Counted from the stretch's first letter, positions 33,046 through 42,216 are shown. The stretch is DNA of 64,000 nt from Candidatus Tokpelaia hoelldoblerii (GCA_002005325.1 CP017315.1:1-64000); one strand, 5' to 3'. Translations and numbers: made by a program. The notes: generated by a model from the letters alone, not told the origin.

Positions 33046-34440
33046 TCAGGAAAGCGGGAAGCCCAGCCTGTCCACCAGCGCCAGCCATGAACGCCGCCAG
33101 CCGCCTTTGGCATCGGCATTGTCGAGGGCGTTCATGGTGATATATGCGCCAAGGGTTCGCAATGGTTCTGGCGGAACCCACCGGGGTTCTGTGGCGGCAA
33201 ATGCCATATGTGTTTCGGGTATGTCGTCCTGCAGCAGTTTTGCCAATCCGATCCGTGCGCCAAACCGGCTGGCGGAAACACCAAAGCCGGAGTAACCGCC
33301 TGCATAGACCGCTTTGCCGCTGTAATAGGTCTGGAAGTGCACCGCCATGCGGGTGGTGATGGCGATAGGGCCGCTCCATGCATGGGAAAAGCGGATACCT
33401 TCCAGTTGCGGGAAGGTTTGAAAGAATGCTCTGGCCAGCCGTTGATAGGGAGCAGGTGTGCGGTCCAGCGCCGGATCGGCCGGGCTGTTCATAAAATAAC
33501 CCAGACGCCCGCCAAATAAAATACGGTTGTCAGGCGTTAATCTCATATAATTCAATTGGGTGCGTGTATCATAGATACCCTGCCGGTTCGCCCAGCCGAT
33601 AGCCTGGTGTTGTTCCGCGTTTAAGGGCTCTGTCGTTAAAATCCGGTCGCGAATCATGACGACGCGGCTGCGGATACGTTTGTGCCCGGCGGCAAATGCA
33701 TTGGTGCACAAAAGCGCACGCGGTGCGGTAACTGTACCGTCACGGGTGTGGATGCACAGCCTGTCATGCAGGTCCTCAATCCGGCGCATGGGGGAAAGTT
33801 CGTAAAGGCGGACACCAAGTGACAGGGCAGCCTGTTTCAACCCCCAGGCCAGTTTTGCCGGATGGACGATGCCGCTGGCCTTGTGCGACCACAAAGCGCC
33901 GACAAACAGGGGGGAGGCAAGTTGTTCGCGCGTTGCCTGCGCATCAAGCAAGGTGACATCATGACCATGGGCATGGTGCAGGTCGTATTCTTTTTTCACC
34001 ATCTCCATGCCTTCAGAAGAAAGGGCGACAGTCATTTCTCCTGTCCATTCCAGATTGGCGTCAATGTTGTGCCGGGCGATTGTTTCCTTAAAGCCGGCTA
34101 TGTTTTGATGGCCGAGTTCCTCAAGCCTTGCCAGATCATCGGGAAAAATCCGCTGGGCATTGCCCAGTCCATGCATGACGGACGTGGAAACAATGCCACC
34201 GGGGCGGCCGGAAGCGCCGTGGGCGACCCTGTCAGCTTCCAGCAGCACCACATCACAGGAAGGGTTTGTTTCTTTGGCCTGGATTGCCGCCCATAAGCCG
34301 GTAAAGCCGCCTCCGATAATCACCAGATCTGCCCGGGTAGCCCCAATAAGGCAGGGAGTTGGCGGCGGCGCGTCTTTGCGATCCAGCCAGAAGGGAAAAA
34401 ATGTTGTATCAGCAAATGCTGTGCGCAGAAAATCAGACAC
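33046..34440 (-). CDS. FAD-dependent amine/amino-acid oxidase family protein (DAO)
   Basis: D-amino-acid-oxidase-fold flavoprotein of about 464 residues. The dinucleotide site is LVIIGGGFTGLWAAIQAKE followed by an acidic strand end (VVLLEAD) and SGRPGGIV; the C-terminal FAD contact is GYSGFGVSASRFGARI. The family includes gamma-glutamylputrescine oxidase (PuuB) and glycine-type oxidases; the substrate is unknown. The GTG at 34440 is chosen because GGGAGG lies 5 bases before it; an ATG at 34491 would overlap the cupin gene. It is the second gene after a cupin protein in a leftward unit. Confidence 0.82.
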   Translation of the reverse strand: MSDFLRTAFADTTFFPFWLDRKDAPPPTPCLIGATRADLVIIGGGFTGLWAAIQAKETNPSCDVVLLEADRVAHGASGRPGGIVSTSVMHGLGNAQRIFPDDLARLEELGHQNIAGFKETIARHNIDANLEWTGEMTVALSSEGMEMVKKEYDLHHAHGHDVTLLDAQATREQLASPLFVGALWSHKASGIVHPAKLAWGLKQAALSLGVRLYELSPMRRIEDLHDRLCIHTRDGTVTAPRALLCTNAFAAGHKRIRSRVVMIRDRILTTEPLNAEQHQAIGWANRQGIYDTRTQLNYMRLTPDNRILFGGRLGYFMNSPADPALDRTPAPYQRLARAFFQTFPQLEGIRFSHAWSGPIAITTRMAVHFQTYYSGKAVYAGGYSGFGVSASRFGARIGLAKLLQDDIPETHMAFAATEPRWVPPEPLRTLGAYITMNALDNADAKGGWRRSWLALVDRLGFPLS

Positions 34441-34480
34441 AGGCTCCTCCCTATTTGTCAGTTTGAGAGAGCGGGAAAAT

Positions 34481-34840
34481 CTAGTCTTCAATCAGGACAT
34501 AAATTTTACGCAGGGTTTCAAGCACCTCAAAATGGCCGCTGAAACCGGATTTGAGAACATAGGAATCACCGGCGCCAAATGTATGCACTGTACCGTCATC
34601 ATCCGTAATCGCAACCTGACCGGATAAAACAGTGGCATATTCTGTGGCTGCCGGATAGGCCAGAATTTCCGCATAAGGTGTACATTCCCATGTACCGATC
34701 GTAACTTTACCCGATGAAGCGTGAACGGCTCCCTGTTCAACAGCCTTGCCACTTAATATCCCTTCCGGCGGGACAACGGCGCAGGATGTCAGAGTCTCTG
34801 TGGAAAGGCCGTCACGGTTGATTGGAATAATATAGCTCAT
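34481..34840 (-). CDS. Cupin-domain protein
   Basis: A 119-residue single-domain cupin of the EutQ/DUF861 type: GTWECTPYAEILAYPAATEYATVL and later FGAGDSYVLKSGFSGHFEV give the two cupin motifs, with a reduced set of metal ligands in the first. GGAGG precedes the ATG at 34840. Small cupins of this type often sit beside DAO oxidases and bind a small metabolite or metal. It is divergent from the LysR gene and 40 bases upstream of the oxidase. Confidence 0.8.
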   Translation of the reverse strand: MSYIIPINRDGLSTETLTSCAVVPPEGILSGKAVEQGAVHASSGKVTIGTWECTPYAEILAYPAATEYATVLSGQVAITDDDGTVHTFGAGDSYVLKSGFSGHFEVLETLRKIYVLIED

Positions 34841-34947
34841 GATTTTTCCTCCGCTATGCGTGTTTTCTGCACGCTGGTTATACAGCCATTCTGCCGGCCG
34901 TCGGGAATTGTTTGAATACCGGATTGCCAATAAAAACATTTGATGGC
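34841..34947. promoter_or_regulatory. Divergent control region of the cupin/oxidase and LysR genes
   Basis: A 107-base gap between divergent transcripts, the usual place for LysR-type regulator binding. I see AT-rich stretches but cannot assign the T-N11-A operator with confidence. Confidence 0.45.
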
Positions 34948-35847
34948 ATGAATATAATTATGAAAATATCAGGGTCTGATTTACATCTCTTCCGTGTTTT
35001 TGACAGCGTGGTTCGCAATAATGGTCTTTCCGCCGCGCAAATGGAATTGTCGCTTAGCCAGCCGACCATTTCAAATCATCTGACAGCGCTTGAACAGCGT
35101 CTTGGAATCAAGCTGTGTGAGCGGGGCCGCCGCGGTTTTATGCTGACAGAAAAAGGCCGCCTTGTCCATGAAATCGGGATGGAACTGCTGGCGACACTGG
35201 ATGCGCAGGCGGGGCGGCTGAAGCGTTTGAATGGCACGCTGGTGGGGGAAGTCCGCCTTGGCGTGGTAGATTGTGTCGCTTCTGATCCGGCCTGCCCCTT
35301 GCCGGATGTGTGGGCGGCAGTTGCTGAAAAAGCGCCGATGATTGAATTGGTGATGACGGTTATGCGCCCGAATGATATCGGTTCGGGGCTGGCGCGCCAT
35401 ACGCTTGATATCGGTATTGGCGGGTTTGATATTCGTCTGGGCGGGCTGGATTATGCACCGCTTTATCAGGAAGACCACGCGCTTTATTGCGGCAGGAATG
35501 ATCCGCTTTTTGCCGTGCCGGAAGCAGAGATTACACGTGCCGTGAGTTACCGGCGCCCCTGGGTGCATCGCGGTTACTGGAACAATCGCCGCCAGCGCAG
35601 TTTCCAGCGGATTGAGGCAGACCGTATCGTTTATGATATTGAAGCGCAGTTGCTGGCGATTTTATCCGGTGCTTATGTTGGCTTGCTGCCTGTGCATCAT
35701 GCGCAATATTATGTGGAAAAAGGCCGCTTGCGCCGCCTGCCGGTGCAGGACGATGATTACAGTGCGGATATTATGCTGGCGACGCGCAATGGGCGAATGC
35801 CGCGTGCCGTTTCTTTTGTCCGGGATTTGCTGCTGGCCGGACAATAG
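34948..35847 (+). CDS. LysR-family transcriptional regulator
   Basis: DNA-binding regulator of about 299 residues. The N-terminal winged helix-turn-helix reads LSAAQMELSLSQPTISNHLT followed by ALEQRLGIKLCERGRRGF and LTEKGRLVHE. The C-terminal periplasmic-binding-like effector domain has the GEVRLGVVD entry strand. ATGs at 34948 and 34960 are both possible; the frame opens at a TTG at 34912. It is divergent from the cupin-oxidase pair and upstream of two MFS genes, so it probably controls both sides. Confidence 0.88.
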   Translation: MNIIMKISGSDLHLFRVFDSVVRNNGLSAAQMELSLSQPTISNHLTALEQRLGIKLCERGRRGFMLTEKGRLVHEIGMELLATLDAQAGRLKRLNGTLVGEVRLGVVDCVASDPACPLPDVWAAVAEKAPMIELVMTVMRPNDIGSGLARHTLDIGIGGFDIRLGGLDYAPLYQEDHALYCGRNDPLFAVPEAEITRAVSYRRPWVHRGYWNNRRQRSFQRIEADRIVYDIEAQLLAILSGAYVGLLPVHHAQYYVEKGRLRRLPVQDDDYSADIMLATRNGRMPRAVSFVRDLLLAGQ

Positions 35848-35972
35848 CCTTGCTTGACAGGACGGGGGCAAAAACATTCGTGTGTTTCAATATGAGAATT
35901 TTTTGTCCTGTATAGTATAGCGTTTTTTACCATGCCAGTCTGATATCTTGCCCTTGATATGAGGAGGATGTC

Positions 35973-36074
35973 ATGATGGCCTGGGAGAAGAATCCTGCAT
36001 TGTATCCATCTGTCCGCATGGATGCGCGGACAGTGCTGCCTGCCTTCTGTACCGGCTACAGGAGGAGCAGATGA
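35973..36074 (+). CDS. 33-codon small frame coupled to the first MFS gene
   Basis: A short frame with GAGGAGG (35962-35968) correctly spaced before the ATG and a stop that overlaps the next ATG as ATGA (36071-36074). The peptide begins MMAWEKNPALYPSVRM and ends TGYRRSR; it resembles nothing I know. Its last codons run through the ribosome binding site of the transporter gene, which can pair in a hairpin (36044-36064). The arrangement fits a coupling or leader peptide. It may not make a stable protein. Confidence 0.5.
   Translation: MMAWEKNPALYPSVRMDARTVLPAFCTGYRRSR
36044..36064 (+). promoter_or_regulatory. Hairpin covering the ribosome site of the first MFS gene
   Basis: CTTCTGTA (36044-36051) can pair with TACAGGAG (36057-36064) over 8 positions, one a G-U pair, with loop CCGGC. 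The right arm includes part of the AGGAGGAG ribosome site of the gene starting at 36071. Ribosomes finishing the 33-codon frame would open it. Confidence 0.5.
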
Positions 36075-37387
36075 ACCAATATAAAATTGATGTGCCCCTG
36101 CCTGATAACAGGGAAGAAGGCGACGGCCGGCATTGGCTTCTTGCACAGAAATTGCGCCGGCTTGATCCCGATAGCTGGACAGCGCAGATTTTGGGTGGCT
36201 TTATCGGTGTGGCGGCGCTGTCACCTTTGATGCTGCAACCGGTTCTGGTTTATGCCTATGATGTCACGCTTGGTTACGGGCCGGATATCGCCGGTTACAT
36301 TTCTTCAGCCGGGCTTGCCGGGCTGGCGCTGGCAAGTTTACCTGTTGCCTTGCGCGCCAGGCAATGGTGTATGGGGCGGGTTGCCGTTCTTGGCATGGCG
36401 GTTATGTTGGTATTCACAGCATTGATTCTATGGTTCCGGCAGCCGTCGGCCCTGTTTTTTCTGACATTTATGGCCGGTATCGGCGGTGGCCTGGCGCAGG
36501 CGGCCGTAGCGGCGGCTTTTGCGCGCTGCCGTTATTTTGTGCGCGCTTTTGCCATTTTCACCTGTTTGCAATTTATCTATCCGGGGGTGAGTGCGCTGTT
36601 TCTGCTGCGTTTGCTCAATTATGACGACTGGGGAGTCTGGGGCGGTTTTTCCGGCATCCAGTTTGCCCAGCTTGCCCTGATTCTTCCGGCATTGATTGTT
36701 GCGCCGGTGCTTGCGGCTTATAAACTTCCCGATAATTCTCGGTTGCCTCTTGCTGATTCGGAGATCGCCGTAAAACATTTTTTGTCAGTACCTGCTGTTT
36801 TATCACTGTTGGGCATGTTTATCTATGGTGCGTCCAATGGTGCGGTTTTTGCCTATTCGGAAGGGATAGGCCGTCTGGCCGGATTAGAGCCTGACATGAT
36901 TGGCGATGTTCTGGTTTATGTGAATGTTGCCGCCGGTATTGTTGTGCTGGGGGTTATCCGTTTCGGTGACAGGATCAATCCGTATTTTCCCCTGATTGGC
37001 GGGATTCTGGCGCAATTGTTTGCGCTTGTCATATTCTTTATCGCACCAACCTATGCCGGTTATTTGCTGGGCATGCTGGTCTTTATTGTCGCCTGGGCGG
37101 TGGTGTTTCAGTATTTCCTCAGCAGTCAGTCAGAGCTTGATAAATCCGGTGTGGTTGTTGTCTGCGGCCAGTTCACCAATCTGATAGGCGCGGTTCTGGG
37201 GCCAGCTATTGCAGCGTTTTTTATCGGTGCGGAAGCCGCTTTTGTCCGCGCGCTTTCTGTCTCAGCGATTTTAACATTTCTGGCTTTGATACCCATGGTG
37301 ATTGTGCCGGTGATGTTGTGGAAGCAGCGTATCACTGTGCTGCAAGATCCGGAACCTCAGCCTGTGATGGACGGAGATGTCCTGTAA
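36071..37387 (+). CDS. MFS transporter, tandem copy 1
   Basis: A 438-residue secondary transporter with about 12 membrane helices and a soluble N-terminal stretch of 35 residues. The loop after helix 2-3 is RQWCMGRVAVLG, a diverged MFS motif A. The later halves include FLSSQSELDKSG, VCGQFTNLIGAVLGPAIAAF and LIPMVIVPVMLWKQR, all shared with the next gene. AGGAGGAG precedes the ATG. No family with a known substrate was recognised. The cluster with an amine-type oxidase suggests uptake or export of an amine or amino-acid-like compound. Confidence 0.8.
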   Translation: MNQYKIDVPLPDNREEGDGRHWLLAQKLRRLDPDSWTAQILGGFIGVAALSPLMLQPVLVYAYDVTLGYGPDIAGYISSAGLAGLALASLPVALRARQWCMGRVAVLGMAVMLVFTALILWFRQPSALFFLTFMAGIGGGLAQAAVAAAFARCRYFVRAFAIFTCLQFIYPGVSALFLLRLLNYDDWGVWGGFSGIQFAQLALILPALIVAPVLAAYKLPDNSRLPLADSEIAVKHFLSVPAVLSLLGMFIYGASNGAVFAYSEGIGRLAGLEPDMIGDVLVYVNVAAGIVVLGVIRFGDRINPYFPLIGGILAQLFALVIFFIAPTYAGYLLGMLVFIVAWAVVFQYFLSSQSELDKSGVVVVCGQFTNLIGAVLGPAIAAFFIGAEAAFVRALSVSAILTFLALIPMVIVPVMLWKQRITVLQDPEPQPVMDGDVL

Positions 37388-37411
37388 TGTTTTTATGGAA
37401 GGGGGCTGATG

Positions 37412-38674
37412 ATGTTGAATGTGAAGGAAGAAATCAGCCTGCGGAATGGCAGGGTTTGGGGGCGTCTGCCATTTGCAGGATATTTGCAGCACTTGGATCC
37501 GGATGGGTGGAGTGCGCAGATTCTTGCCGGATTTGTCGGGTCAGTTGCCTTGACACCTCTGCGGCTGTTGCCGGTTCTGGTTTACACTTATAGTGTTGTG
37601 CTGGAATATGGGGCGGGTATTGCGGGGTGGATTTCTTCCGGTGCATTGGCGGGGCTGGCCGGCGCAACGGTTCTTGTTTCTCTCTATGCAAAACGGTGGT
37701 GTATGGGGCGGGTATCCGTTGCCGGTATGGTGATCATGCTGGTTTTCACTGCCTTGACACTGGTGTTTCAACAGCCTCTGTCCTTGTTTTTGCTGACACT
37801 ATTGGCCGGATTTGGTGGTGGACTGACACAGGCTGCTGTTGCTGCTGCTTTGTCGCGCACGTGTCATGCCGAGCGGGCTTTCGCGATTTTCACCTTTTTT
37901 CAGTTTGTTTATACAAGTCTTGGTGCCTTGTTATTGCCGCGTTTAATTATGTGGAGCGGTTTCGGTTTTGATGCTGTACAGCTTGGCTTGGTGGCTATGA
38001 TTATATCGGCTTTTATTCTGGCGCCTGTTGTGACGGGGTTTAAACTTGCTGATACGCTGCCTGGTTATTCAGGGATGACGACGGGTATTTTCGGTGTGAT
38101 AAGGCAGATTGTATATCTTCCGGCTTTGCTGTCTGTTACCGGTATCATGGTTTATGGCATTTCCAATGGTGCGGTCTTCGCCTATCTGGAAGCAATCGGC
38201 CATCAGGCGGGATTGAATGCTTATGACAGCAATGATATTATTGCTTATGCCAATCTGATTGCGGGGGTTGCCGCGCTGGCTGTTATCTGGGTTGGCGACA
38301 GAATCGGCCATTATATCCCGCTTGTTTTTGGTATTCTGGGGCAGTTGGCCTCCATTTTGATTTTTTACATCTGGCCGGTTGCCAACATTTATGTTGCCGG
38401 TGTCATAGTGTTTAACATCGCCTGTGCTATTACATGGGCGTATTTTCTCAGCAGTCAGGCCGGGCTGGATAATTCCGGTACGGTGGTCGCTTTTGGTCAG
38501 TTCACCAACCTTGCGGGAACAACGCTGGGTCCTGCGATTGCAGCGTTCTTTATCGGTGCGCGGGGAGAACTCCGACAGGTGCTGTGGGTTTCGGCAATCT
38601 TGACGATTCTGGCTTTGATACCCATGGTGATTGTGCCGGTGATGTTGTGGAAACAGCGCGTTGCGGCAGTGTGA
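37412..38674 (+). CDS. MFS transporter, tandem copy 2
   Basis: A paralogue of the preceding gene, about 420 residues and 12 helices, sharing HLDPDGWSAQIL, RWCMGRVSVAG, YGISNGAVFAY, FLSSQAGLDNSG and the C-terminal LIPMVIVPVMLWKQR. GGAAGGGGG lies before two ATGs at 37409 and 37412. The gap to copy 1 is about 24 bases, so they share a transcript. The two are clearly diverged throughout, so this is an old duplication that may give two specificities or a hetero-oligomer. Confidence 0.8.
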   Translation: MLNVKEEISLRNGRVWGRLPFAGYLQHLDPDGWSAQILAGFVGSVALTPLRLLPVLVYTYSVVLEYGAGIAGWISSGALAGLAGATVLVSLYAKRWCMGRVSVAGMVIMLVFTALTLVFQQPLSLFLLTLLAGFGGGLTQAAVAAALSRTCHAERAFAIFTFFQFVYTSLGALLLPRLIMWSGFGFDAVQLGLVAMIISAFILAPVVTGFKLADTLPGYSGMTTGIFGVIRQIVYLPALLSVTGIMVYGISNGAVFAYLEAIGHQAGLNAYDSNDIIAYANLIAGVAALAVIWVGDRIGHYIPLVFGILGQLASILIFYIWPVANIYVAGVIVFNIACAITWAYFLSSQAGLDNSGTVVAFGQFTNLAGTTLGPAIAAFFIGARGELRQVLWVSAILTILALIPMVIVPVMLWKQRVAAV

Positions 38675-38694
38675 TTGGCTGGATAAATCGGATT

Positions 38695-39798
38695 TCAGAA
38701 TTTTATACCCGGGATGGCAAGCGGGTTGGCAAGCAAAGCGGTGCGGTCAGCTGTGTCGGGGGCAGGGCGGTTCATGAAAGCGTCAAACAGGCGCTGCACG
38801 TCTTCTGCGGCAAGGCCGTCGGCAATGATGACAAGGCGGGTTTGCCGGATACCGTCCGGCCAGCGCGCAAGACGGGCGGGGGGGTAGAACATACCCTGGA
38901 CGCCGTGAATGACAAGCGGGCGGTCACCCTTGTCTGCCGTCTCGACAAGGCCTTTCATGCGCAGAATTCTACTGCCGTGCTTTGCCTGTAACAGGTCGAT
39001 AAAGGCCTGGAAGACGCCAGGCGGTATCGGCTGGTTATGGGTGAGAGAAAAAGCGCGGATAGTGTCGCTGTGACGGTTGACATCATGGAGGTGACGGGTG
39101 TGCTCATGATGATGGCCGCTGTGTTCCGCTTCGGTTGCCAGCCAGCGGTTAATACCGGCGGATTGCTGATCGGGGTTGAAGAGCGCGCCGGTAAACAGCA
39201 CCTCCCCCATGGCGGTTGCTTCTTCAACGGTGATTATATCGGCGGCCGGGTTGAGGTGGGCAAGCCGTTGTTTCAACCGGTTGATTGTTTCATCATCCGG
39301 GTTGATGTCGGTTTTGCTCAGGACAATCCGGTTGGCAAGGGCCGCCTGATGGCGTGACTCCTTGTGGTTTTCAAGGGTTTCCATGCCGTGGATGCTGTCA
39401 ACGATTGTCAGAACATTGTGGATATGAAACGCCTGCAGCATAACCGGATGCCCTATCAGGGCCTGCAAGATCGGCGCCGGATCGGCAAGGCCGGTGGTTT
39501 CAATGATGACATGGTGCAGGCGCTGAATTTTGCCGGTTTGCAGGCGGTCGATCAATCCTGCCAGCGTGTCGGTCAGATCGCCGCGGATGGTGCAGCACAG
39601 GCAGCCGTCAGACAGTTCAATAATCCCTTCATCCGCCTGTTCAATCAGCAGGTGGTCAATGCCGGTTTCGCCAAATTCATTGACAATGACGGCAATATCC
39701 GTTGCAACCTGGCCGACAAGGAAATGGTTGAGCAGGGTGGTTTTTCCGGCGCCGAGAAAGCCGGTCAGGAGGGTGAGGGGAATTTTACTGTCAGTCAT
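38695..39798 (-). CDS. CobW/ZNG-family GTPase (metal chaperone type)
   Basis: G3E-family GTPase of 367 residues that delivers Zn or Co to client proteins. Walker A is TGFLGAGKTTLLNHFL, the metal site GCLCC is intact, and the GTP base motif is SKTD. A histidine-rich linker (HSGHHHEHTRHLHDVNRH near residue 230) suggests zinc binding. The C-terminal CobW_C domain follows. It ends the leftward pair with the D,D-carboxypeptidase gene (11-base gap), a zinc-independent serine enzyme, so the functional link is unclear. Confidence 0.88.
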   Translation of the reverse strand: MTDSKIPLTLLTGFLGAGKTTLLNHFLVGQVATDIAVIVNEFGETGIDHLLIEQADEGIIELSDGCLCCTIRGDLTDTLAGLIDRLQTGKIQRLHHVIIETTGLADPAPILQALIGHPVMLQAFHIHNVLTIVDSIHGMETLENHKESRHQAALANRIVLSKTDINPDDETINRLKQRLAHLNPAADIITVEEATAMGEVLFTGALFNPDQQSAGINRWLATEAEHSGHHHEHTRHLHDVNRHSDTIRAFSLTHNQPIPPGVFQAFIDLLQAKHGSRILRMKGLVETADKGDRPLVIHGVQGMFYPPARLARWPDGIRQTRLVIIADGLAAEDVQRLFDAFMNRPAPDTADRTALLANPLAIPGIKF

Positions 39799-39809
39799 GG
39801 ATGGGCCGG

Positions 39810-40889
39810 TTAATAGGTTTCAGGACGCGGCGCCGGTACAGGGATTTTCCATATCGGCAGTTCGCCTCTTTTCAATCGCGGCGGTGGCGCCAGCAGGCGC
39901 ACCGGCATAACAGCCGGTTTATCCCGCAGGACACTTATGAAAGGGGAATTGAAAATGGTGTTGCCTTTTTCATCGCGGAATTGCGCGCGGGCTTTCCATG
40001 CTTCTTCCGTGCAGATTTGCTCGCGCATGTCTGTCGCCTGCGCCAGTTTTGTGCCGTAGGGGCGCAGGGTTGCCAGTGTGACCTGTGAAGAGCCGTCATT
40101 TTTAAAGCCGTCTGTCAGTAATTGTGCCGAAAGTGCTTCGCGCTGGTCAATCCGGTCCGCGCCGAGAACAACAGCGATAATAGTCCGGCCGTCCCGGGTG
40201 GCGGATGAGGCCAGATTAAAACCGGATGAACAGATAAAGCCGGTTTTCATGCCGTCCGCGCCGCTGAAGCGGCCAATCAGATTGTTGGAATTCTGCTGGA
40301 CTCGTTTGTTCTGGCCGAAATCAATGGCCTGAATTTTAAAAAAGTGCGCGTATTGTGGAAATTCACGGCGGATTTGGGTGGCCAGAACCGCCATATCGCG
40401 GGCGGTGGAATAATTCCGGGTGCTGGGCAGGCCGTTGGTGTTGGCAAAATGTGTGCCGATCATGCCAAGGCGCTGGGCTTCTGCGTTCATCCGGGCAATA
40501 AAGGCGGCTTCAGAACCGGAAACCATTTCGCCGATGGCGACAGCAATGTCATTGGCGGACCTGACCAGAAGAATGGTCAGCGCTGTATCAAGTTGCAGAG
40601 TGGAGCCGGGTTTATAACCGGAGCGGCTGGGCGGGACTTTGGCTGCATTGGCGGAAACAAGAACCGGTGTTTGCAGGGTGATATCGCCTGTCTGCAAAGC
40701 ACGGAAAGCGACATAGGCGGTCATCATCTTGGTCAGGGAGGCTGGATACCAGCGGTCAAATGCCTGATTATGCGCCAAAACACGCCCTGTCGCCATATCA
40801 ACTGCGATATAGGGCGCGGCGAGTGTGGGATGCGCGCTGACAAATGATAAAAGCAAAGTCAGAATTCGCGCGATTTTCATAGTCATCAT
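39810..40889 (-). CDS. D-alanyl-D-alanine carboxypeptidase (penicillin-binding protein 5/6 type)
   Basis: Periplasmic serine peptidase that trims the terminal D-Ala of peptidoglycan pentapeptides. The 359-residue product has a signal peptide (about residues 1-25) and the three catalytic motifs: SLTK (Ser51), SAN and KTG in DGMKTGFICSSGFN. The tail after residue 280 is short and Pro-rich, without a clear amphipathic anchor. Three ATGs lie within the first four codons. It is divergent from the universal stress gene. Confidence 0.93.
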   Translation of the reverse strand: MMTMKIARILTLLLSFVSAHPTLAAPYIAVDMATGRVLAHNQAFDRWYPASLTKMMTAYVAFRALQTGDITLQTPVLVSANAAKVPPSRSGYKPGSTLQLDTALTILLVRSANDIAVAIGEMVSGSEAAFIARMNAEAQRLGMIGTHFANTNGLPSTRNYSTARDMAVLATQIRREFPQYAHFFKIQAIDFGQNKRVQQNSNNLIGRFSGADGMKTGFICSSGFNLASSATRDGRTIIAVVLGADRIDQREALSAQLLTDGFKNDGSSQVTLATLRPYGTKLAQATDMREQICTEEAWKARAQFRDEKGNTIFNSPFISVLRDKPAVMPVRLLAPPPRLKRGELPIWKIPVPAPRPETY

Positions 40890-41127
40890 CTCGTTTCATA
40901 AACCCGGGAAACATCGTTTATCATAGCAGAAAAAGCCGAAAAAGACAAATATCCTGCTTGTGGCTTATGGCGAATATGTCGCAGAAGATTTGTATTGCAA
41001 GTTCTGGCGAAATAAGCAATCCTGTTTATGGGGTGTGAGAGAAAGCCGTTGTTTTTTGTCGTTTTCTGTCCATATTCAGGGTTGGATTCTTCTATTTTAT
41101 GATCATTGACAAAAGGGTGGTGCCGGT

Positions 41128-41604
41128 ATGCAGAAAAAAGTGAAGATTGAGAAAATGTTTGAACGTATTCTGGTGGCGACAGACGGGTCAGATCTGGCGG
41201 ATCGTGGTATCGATGCGGCCATTGAACTGGCCAGGAGTACACATGGCGAGCTGTTTATTGTCACTGTCACAAGCTTGATGCCTTCTTATGGCATTGTTGT
41301 CGGTTCTGAATGGGCGGCAAGCCCGGGCGCTCTTGAGGATTTTCGCAAGGAAATGGAAACCGGCGCTAAAAGAATTCTGGAAAGAGCCTTGAACAAGGCA
41401 AAAAAGGCCAAGGTTAAGGCACAGGGAATTCATGCGGAAAACCAGCTTGCCGCTGCAGGCGTTGTTGATGCTGCGGATGAACATGATGTCGGGTTGATTA
41501 TCCTGGCCTCGCATGGGCGGCGCGGGGTCAACAAGCTGATTCTTGGCAGTCAGGCCTCGGAAGTGATGGCGATGAGCGCCCGTCCGGTGCTGGTGGTCAA
41601 ATAA
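41128..41604 (+). CDS. Universal stress protein (UspA family)
   Basis: Single-domain UspA-fold protein, 158 residues or 149 if it starts at the ATG at 41155 (MFERILVATDGS is the usual start). It has the ATP-type motif, with ASHGRRGVNKLILGSQASEV near the C terminus and VLVVK as the last strand. An AGGGTGG site supports the first ATG. Such proteins bind ATP and are induced by stress; the client is unknown. A terminator follows. Confidence 0.88.
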   Translation: MQKKVKIEKMFERILVATDGSDLADRGIDAAIELARSTHGELFIVTVTSLMPSYGIVVGSEWAASPGALEDFRKEMETGAKRILERALNKAKKAKVKAQGIHAENQLAAAGVVDAADEHDVGLIILASHGRRGVNKLILGSQASEVMAMSARPVLVVK

Positions 41605-41630
41605 GCGGCTTTGCGGTGAAAAAAGGAGAA

Positions 41631-41656
41631 AAGCGGCCCTGAAGGGCCGCTTTTTT
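41631..41656. terminator. Bidirectional terminator between the Usp gene and bioY
   Basis: AAGCGGCCC (41631-41639) pairs with GGGCCGCTT (41644-41652) around TGAA, with A-rich sequence before and T run after. It ends both the stress gene and the five-gene leftward operon that finishes with bioY. Confidence 0.88.
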
Positions 41657-42203
41657 ATGATTGCAGAATGCTTCGCGGAAGAGCCCGGCGGATACGCCGC
41701 GCTGCCATGCAGGCAAGCGCCGCCTTGACAAGATCGCCGGGAATAAAGACGAGATCGGCAATAACAGCGGCGGGAAAGGGCATATAGCCGCCACCGGCAA
41801 GGCCGATAATACCGCAGGCATGTTCAACAACAATGCCGCCGAGAATAAGGAACAGCATTTCCCTGGTGATTGTCAGCCGGTTGCGGAAACGGTCATAAAG
41901 GAAGCCGATTGATCCGGCGCTGAATAAAAAGCCGATAAGGTAGCCGCTTGTCGGGTTGATAAAAGCGCCGGGGCCACCGCGCCCACCGGGTAAAAGCGGA
42001 AAGCCGGCAGCAACAAGAAGCAGAAAAATACCAACTGCCAGAAAGGCGCGTTTGCCGCCGAAAAGAGCGCCAGCCAGCATGACGCCCAAAGTCTGTGCGG
42101 TGACAGGAACCGCAAACAGCGGCAATGGAATGGGCGGCAGAAAGCCAAAGGCAGCGACAAGGGCGGCGCCAAGGGCAATCATGACAAGGTCTTTAACGGG
42201 CAT
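41655..42203 (-). CDS. bioY: Biotin transporter substrate-binding subunit BioY
   Basis: S component of the ECF-type biotin transporter. The roughly 183-residue protein has six membrane helices with LPLFAVPVTAQTLGVMLAG, PLLPGGRGGPG and PTSGYLIGFL, hallmarks of BioY. ATGs at 42251, 42236 and 42233 lie inside bioN; the one at 42203 gives the usual MPxKDLVxIAL start and was preferred. It is the last gene of the operon. Confidence 0.92.
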   Translation of the reverse strand: MPVKDLVMIALGAALVAAFGFLPPIPLPLFAVPVTAQTLGVMLAGALFGGKRAFLAVGIFLLLVAAGFPLLPGGRGGPGAFINPTSGYLIGFLFSAGSIGFLYDRFRNRLTITREMLFLILGGIVVEHACGIIGLAGGGYMPFPAAVIADLVFIPGDLVKAALACMAARRIRRALPRSILQS

Positions 42204-42216
42204 GGGATATCTGCTT

